Of a stretch of DNA of 64,000 nucleotides, positions 61,203 through 64,000 are shown piece by piece. The notes under the pieces are model-generated. The model searched no databases and was not told where the DNA came from. It saw only the letters and a list, made by a program, of their open reading frames with translations. The position numbers were made by a program, and so were the translations under genes. Source of the stretch: JAVBMJ01 sp031551275. GTDB taxonomy: Bacteria; Bacteroidota; Bacteroidia; Bacteroidales; Rikenellaceae. The stretch spans positions 62,001 to 126,000 of the forward strand of contig JAVBNX010000007.1 of assembly GCA_031551275.1 (NCBI GenBank), in the 5' to 3' direction. Position 1 is the first letter of the stretch. Every line of letters starts with the position of its first letter.

Positions 61203-62550
61203 ATAGCTGTTTTACCTTTTCCTTGAATTGCCGCCCCCGGTCCTCGTAGTTCTTGAACAGGTCGAAGCTCGCGCAGGCGGGGGAGAGCAACACCACGTCG
61301 CCTTTCCGGGCCGCCTTTTTCGCCGCGTTCATCGCCTCGTCGAGCGAGTGGGTGTCCGCGATGGCAGGGATTACGCCCTCGAACGCTTTGAGCAGCTTTT
61401 GGTTATCGACCCCCATGCAGATAAGGGTATGGACCTTTTGCCGCGCCAGCTCCATCAGCGAGGCGTAGTCGTTGCCCTTGTCGGTGCCCCCGGCGATCCA
61501 GACCACCGGGCGGGTCACCCCGTCCAGGGCGTACCACACGGCCTCGACGTTGGTTGCTTTCGAGTCGTTGATCCACAGTACGTTATCGTACTTCCCTGCA
61601 AATTCGCACCGGTGCTCGATCCCGCCGAAATTGTAGAGGGTGGAGAGGATCGTTTCAGCCGGGACTCCGGCCGAAAGGGCGGCCAGGGCGGCTCCTTCGG
61701 CGTTCTGGATGTTGTGCGCCCCGGAGATGCGGAGTTTGGAGGTTTCGAATTCCGCCGAGGTATCCCCCGCATGGCAGACGGCGGTCCCGTCCTGCACCCC
61801 CGCGCCCAAAGCGGGGGGGAGTTGCCGCGAGGAGTAGGGCAGCAGTTGCATGGGGAGCGCTCCGGCCAGCTTGCGGGCCTCGACGCCGCGCAGCGTTTCG
61901 GGGTCGTCGGCGCAATAGATAAACGTATCGTCCGGGCGCTGGTTCTGCGTGATGCGGAACTTGCTGGCCGCGTAGTTCTCCATCTTGTGGTCGTAGCGGT
62001 CCAGGTGGTCGGGGGTGATGTTGCACAGCACGGCGATATCGGCCCGGAAAGAGAACATCCCGTCCAATTGGAAGCTGCTGATCTCCAGTACGTGCCAGTC
62101 GACGCCCCCCAGGGCTACGTTGTATGCGAAGCTGCGGCCGATGTTGCCGCCCAGCGCGACCTTGAAACCGGCGTTGTGCAGCATATTGTAGATCAGGGTG
62201 GTCGTGGTGGTCTTGCCGTTGGAGCCTGTGATGCAGATCGTTTTGGCCCCGTCGAGGTAACGGCCCGCGAACTCGATCTCCGAGACGACCTCCACGCCCG
62301 CCTCCCGGAAGCGGGTCACGACGGGCGCGGTATCGGGGATGCCGGGGCTTTTGACCACCAGGTCGGCGGGGAATATCCGTTCGGTGTGGCCGCCCTCTTC
62401 GAACTCCACATCGCAGATTTTCAGGCACTCGCGGTAATTGTCGTTGATCGCCCCGCCGTCGGACAAAAAGACCTCCCAGCCCTTTTGCTTGCCCAGGACC
62501 GCCGTGCCCCAGCCGCTCTCGCCGCCGCCCAGTATGACCAGCCTGCTCAT
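61183..62550 (-). CDS. murD: UDP-N-acetylmuramoylalanine--D-glutamate ligase
   Basis: 455 residues from the Met of MSRLVILGGGESG, matching an ATG overlap with mraY. Mur-ligase motifs: ICITGSNGKTTTTTLIYNML (P-loop), EISSFQLDG, NITPDHLDRYDHKMENY, GIEHRCEFA, INDSKATNVEA and LLSPACASFDLFKNYEDRG. It adds D-Glu to UDP-MurNAc-L-Ala. It follows mraY directly, but the usual ftsW and murG do not come next. Confidence 0.97.
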   Translation of the reverse strand: MSRLVILGGGESGWGTAVLGKQKGWEVFLSDGGAINDNYRECLKICDVEFEEGGHTERIFPADLVVKSPGIPDTAPVVTRFREAGVEVVSEIEFAGRYLDGAKTICITGSNGKTTTTTLIYNMLHNAGFKVALGGNIGRSFAYNVALGGVDWHVLEISSFQLDGMFSFRADIAVLCNITPDHLDRYDHKMENYAASKFRITQNQRPDDTFIYCADDPETLRGVEARKLAGALPMQLLPYSSRQLPPALGAGVQDGTAVCHAGDTSAEFETSKLRISGAHNIQNAEGAALAALSAGVPAETILSTLYNFGGIEHRCEFAGKYDNVLWINDSKATNVEAVWYALDGVTRPVVWIAGGTDKGNDYASLMELARQKVHTLICMGVDNQKLLKAFEGVIPAIADTHSLDEAMNAAKKAARKGDVVLLSPACASFDLFKNYEDRGRQFKEKVKQLYGNQNR

Positions 62551-63788
62551 CGTACCTTGAGGGTTGCGATCGCCATGGCGCACAGCGCGATCTGGACGAT
62601 CCAGAAGCGCATCACGATCTTCGATTCCGGGAAATTACGCTTCTGGAAGTGGTGGTGCAGGGGCGACATCAAAAAGATGCGCTTGCCCTCGCCGTAACGT
62701 TTTTTGGTGTACTTGAAGTAGCTGACCTGCATCATTACCGAGACGCTCTCGGCCAGAAAGACGCCGCAGAGCAGCGGCAGAAGCAGCTCTTTGCGCGTGG
62801 CCAGGGCCATGACCGCGATGATCCCGCCAATGGCCAGGCTGCCCGTGTCGCCCATAAAGACCTGGGCCGGGTAGCAGTTGTACCAGATAAAGCCCACCAA
62901 AGCGCCGATCATGGCCGCCGCGAAGACCATCAACTCGCCGTTGCCGGGGATGAACATGATGTTCAGGTAGTCGGCGTAGATCATGTTGCCGCCCAGGTAG
63001 GCGAAGACCCCCAAAACGACGATGATCAGGGCCGAGACCCCCGCGGCCAGGCCGTCCAGCCCGTCGGTCAAATTGGCCCCGTTGCTGACCGCCGTGACGA
63101 TCAGGATAGCCACCGCGATGTAGATCAGCCAGGTAAGCCAGTCGGGCGCGTCGCCGCCCACCAGCCATTTGTAGTCGAATTCGTTGTTCTTGACGAAGGG
63201 GATCGTGGTTTGGGTCGTCTTTTCGGGTTGATGGAGGTAGACGCGCTGGGGGCTGCCGTCCGTGACGGTCGAGTAACTGACCGCGCCCGGGCTCGGGGCC
63301 AGCGCCTTCTCGCGCACGACCACCTGGTCGCTCAGGCACATGGTTACCCCCACGATGATGCCCAGGCCCACCTGGCCCACCACCTTGAAACGGCCTTTGA
63401 GGCCCTCCTTGTTCTTTTTGAAGACCTTGATGTAGTCGTCCACAAAGCCGATAAATCCCAGCCAGATCAGCGAAACGAGCATCATCTGGATGTAGATGTT
63501 CTTCAAATTGCATAGCAGCAGCACGGGGATCAGCACGGCGGCGATGATGATCAGGCCGCCCATCGTGGGGGTCCCCTTCTTCTGCATCTGGCCCTCGAGG
63601 CCCAAATCGCGGATCTGTTCGCCGATCTGCTTGCGCTGCAAGGCCCGGATGATCCGCTTGCCGGTTACCGTGGCGATGAACAGCGAAAGGATGATAACGG
63701 CCGTAGCCCGGAAGGAGAGGTAGCCCAACACCCCCAGGCCGGGGATGTCGTAGTGGGATTGGAGGTACTCGGCGAGGTGGTAAAGCAT
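62547..63788 (-). CDS. mraY: Phospho-N-acetylmuramoyl-pentapeptide transferase
   Basis: 413 residues, longer than the 360 of E. coli because of a ~60-residue periplasmic insertion at about 160-225 (VTDGSPQRVYLHQPEKTTQ), usual in Bacteroidetes. Signatures: GTPTMGGLIII, WLGFIGFVDDYIKVFKK, NLTDGLDGLAAGVSA and MSPLHHHFQKR. It makes lipid I at the inner membrane. It overlaps the upstream yfhO-like stop by one base and murD by 4 bp. Confidence 0.97.
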   Translation of the reverse strand: MLYHLAEYLQSHYDIPGLGVLGYLSFRATAVIILSLFIATVTGKRIIRALQRKQIGEQIRDLGLEGQMQKKGTPTMGGLIIIAAVLIPVLLLCNLKNIYIQMMLVSLIWLGFIGFVDDYIKVFKKNKEGLKGRFKVVGQVGLGIIVGVTMCLSDQVVVREKALAPSPGAVSYSTVTDGSPQRVYLHQPEKTTQTTIPFVKNNEFDYKWLVGGDAPDWLTWLIYIAVAILIVTAVSNGANLTDGLDGLAAGVSALIIVVLGVFAYLGGNMIYADYLNIMFIPGNGELMVFAAAMIGALVGFIWYNCYPAQVFMGDTGSLAIGGIIAVMALATRKELLLPLLCGVFLAESVSVMMQVSYFKYTKKRYGEGKRIFLMSPLHHHFQKRNFPESKIVMRFWIVQIALCAMAIATLKVR

Positions 63789-64000
63789 TATTTCTTAACG
63801 GCTTTTAAAATAACGTAGGTCACGGCGGCCAGGAAGGCGAAGATGGCCATTAGGGAGAATATCAGCGCGACGGCGCTGACCGCCTTGTAGTTGGGCGGGG
63901 CGAAGCGGAACTCGACGGTGTGTTGGCCCTCGGGCAGCACCAAAGCCCGCAGCAGGTAGTCGGCCCTCAGGACGGGAACCTCTTCCCCGTCGATATAGCC
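63788..64000 (-). CDS. YfhO family membrane protein, C-terminal fragment
   Basis: Last 70 residues of a gene that continues beyond the right edge. Reads GYIDGEEVPVLRADYLLRAL, then LPEGQHTVEFRFAPPNYK, the periplasmic C-terminal motif of YfhO-like proteins, and one closing membrane segment (ALIFSLMAIFAFLAAVTYVIL) with a basic end. YfhO proteins are large multi-pass proteins linked to envelope glycosylation. The TAA overlaps the mraY ATG by one base. Confidence 0.75.
   Translation of the reverse strand, partial: GYIDGEEVPVLRADYLLRALVLPEGQHTVEFRFAPPNYKAVSAVALIFSLMAIFAFLAAVTYVILKAVKK

Overview
The window is a GC-rich chromosomal segment from a member of the Bacteroidota, most likely order Bacteroidales; a Rikenellaceae/Alistipes-like source is my guess from the high GC content and gene content. 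Evidence for the phylum: several promoters match the Bacteroidetes pattern (TTTG, 19-21 bp, TAnnTTTG); there is a PorX-type regulator of the type IX secretion system, a GH97 glycosidase, a DUF3098 protein, a Bacteroidetes-type 30-residue basic protein after HU, and MraY with the enlarged central region. Intergenic space is short and many genes overlap by 1-20 bp. I saw no tRNA, rRNA, CRISPR array, insertion sequence or prophage.

Layout. 1-5.3 kb: end of a carbohydrate-use locus (DUF4861 protein, GH97 glycosidase of the probable retaining subgroup, six-hairpin glycosidase lipoprotein). 5.4-10.8 kb (minus): M15 peptidase, mutS, pyrF, prfA. 10.9-14.6 kb (plus): pdxA, thrS, infC; infC starts at ATT behind a perfect Shine-Dalgarno, and rpmI-rplT do not follow it. 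14.8-16.0 kb: PadR regulator plus membrane protein, with a perfect 31-bp palindrome in the promoter. 16.1-24.8 kb (minus): one tightly packed run, porX-tsaE-rsh-DUF454-mqnB-mqnD-bioF-bioG-bioC, joining T9SS regulation, tRNA modification, (p)ppGpp, futalosine-route menaquinone synthesis and biotin synthesis. 25.2-39.5 kb (plus): HU, the small basic protein, RNase G/E, mfd, coaX, an outer-membrane barrel candidate, a TPR protein, lptC, a CNNM/CorC protein, PpiD-type foldase, a GYF_2 membrane protein and a deoxynucleoside kinase.

39.6-47.3 kb: a secreted Pro/Thr-repeat protein, an RNA m5C methyltransferase, and a minus operon lpxK-punA-ssb-DUF4349-mqnC. 47.5-50.4 kb: PspC-PadR-PspC-LiaF-like operon with a candidate PadR operator, then an AT-rich orphan lipoprotein. 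50.5-53.5 kb (minus): B12-dependent ribonucleotide reductase and folB. 53.7-58.6 kb (plus): five-gene heterodisulfide-reductase-like cluster ending in a membrane NarI-like/Fe-S/CCG fusion. 58.6-64.0 kb (minus): yfhO (partial)-mraY-murD-ftsX-DUF3098-uppP-truB, an envelope and division group.

Two things stand out. Three copies of a ~121-bp intergenic element (8715-8836, 14625-14745, 34044-34164) each fold into one long hairpin, and the arms differ between copies at compensating positions. The Hdr-like cluster combines soluble HdrABC-like parts with a membrane quinone-facing subunit in an organism that makes menaquinone by the futalosine route (mqnB, mqnC and mqnD are all in this window); its electron partner is not encoded nearby.
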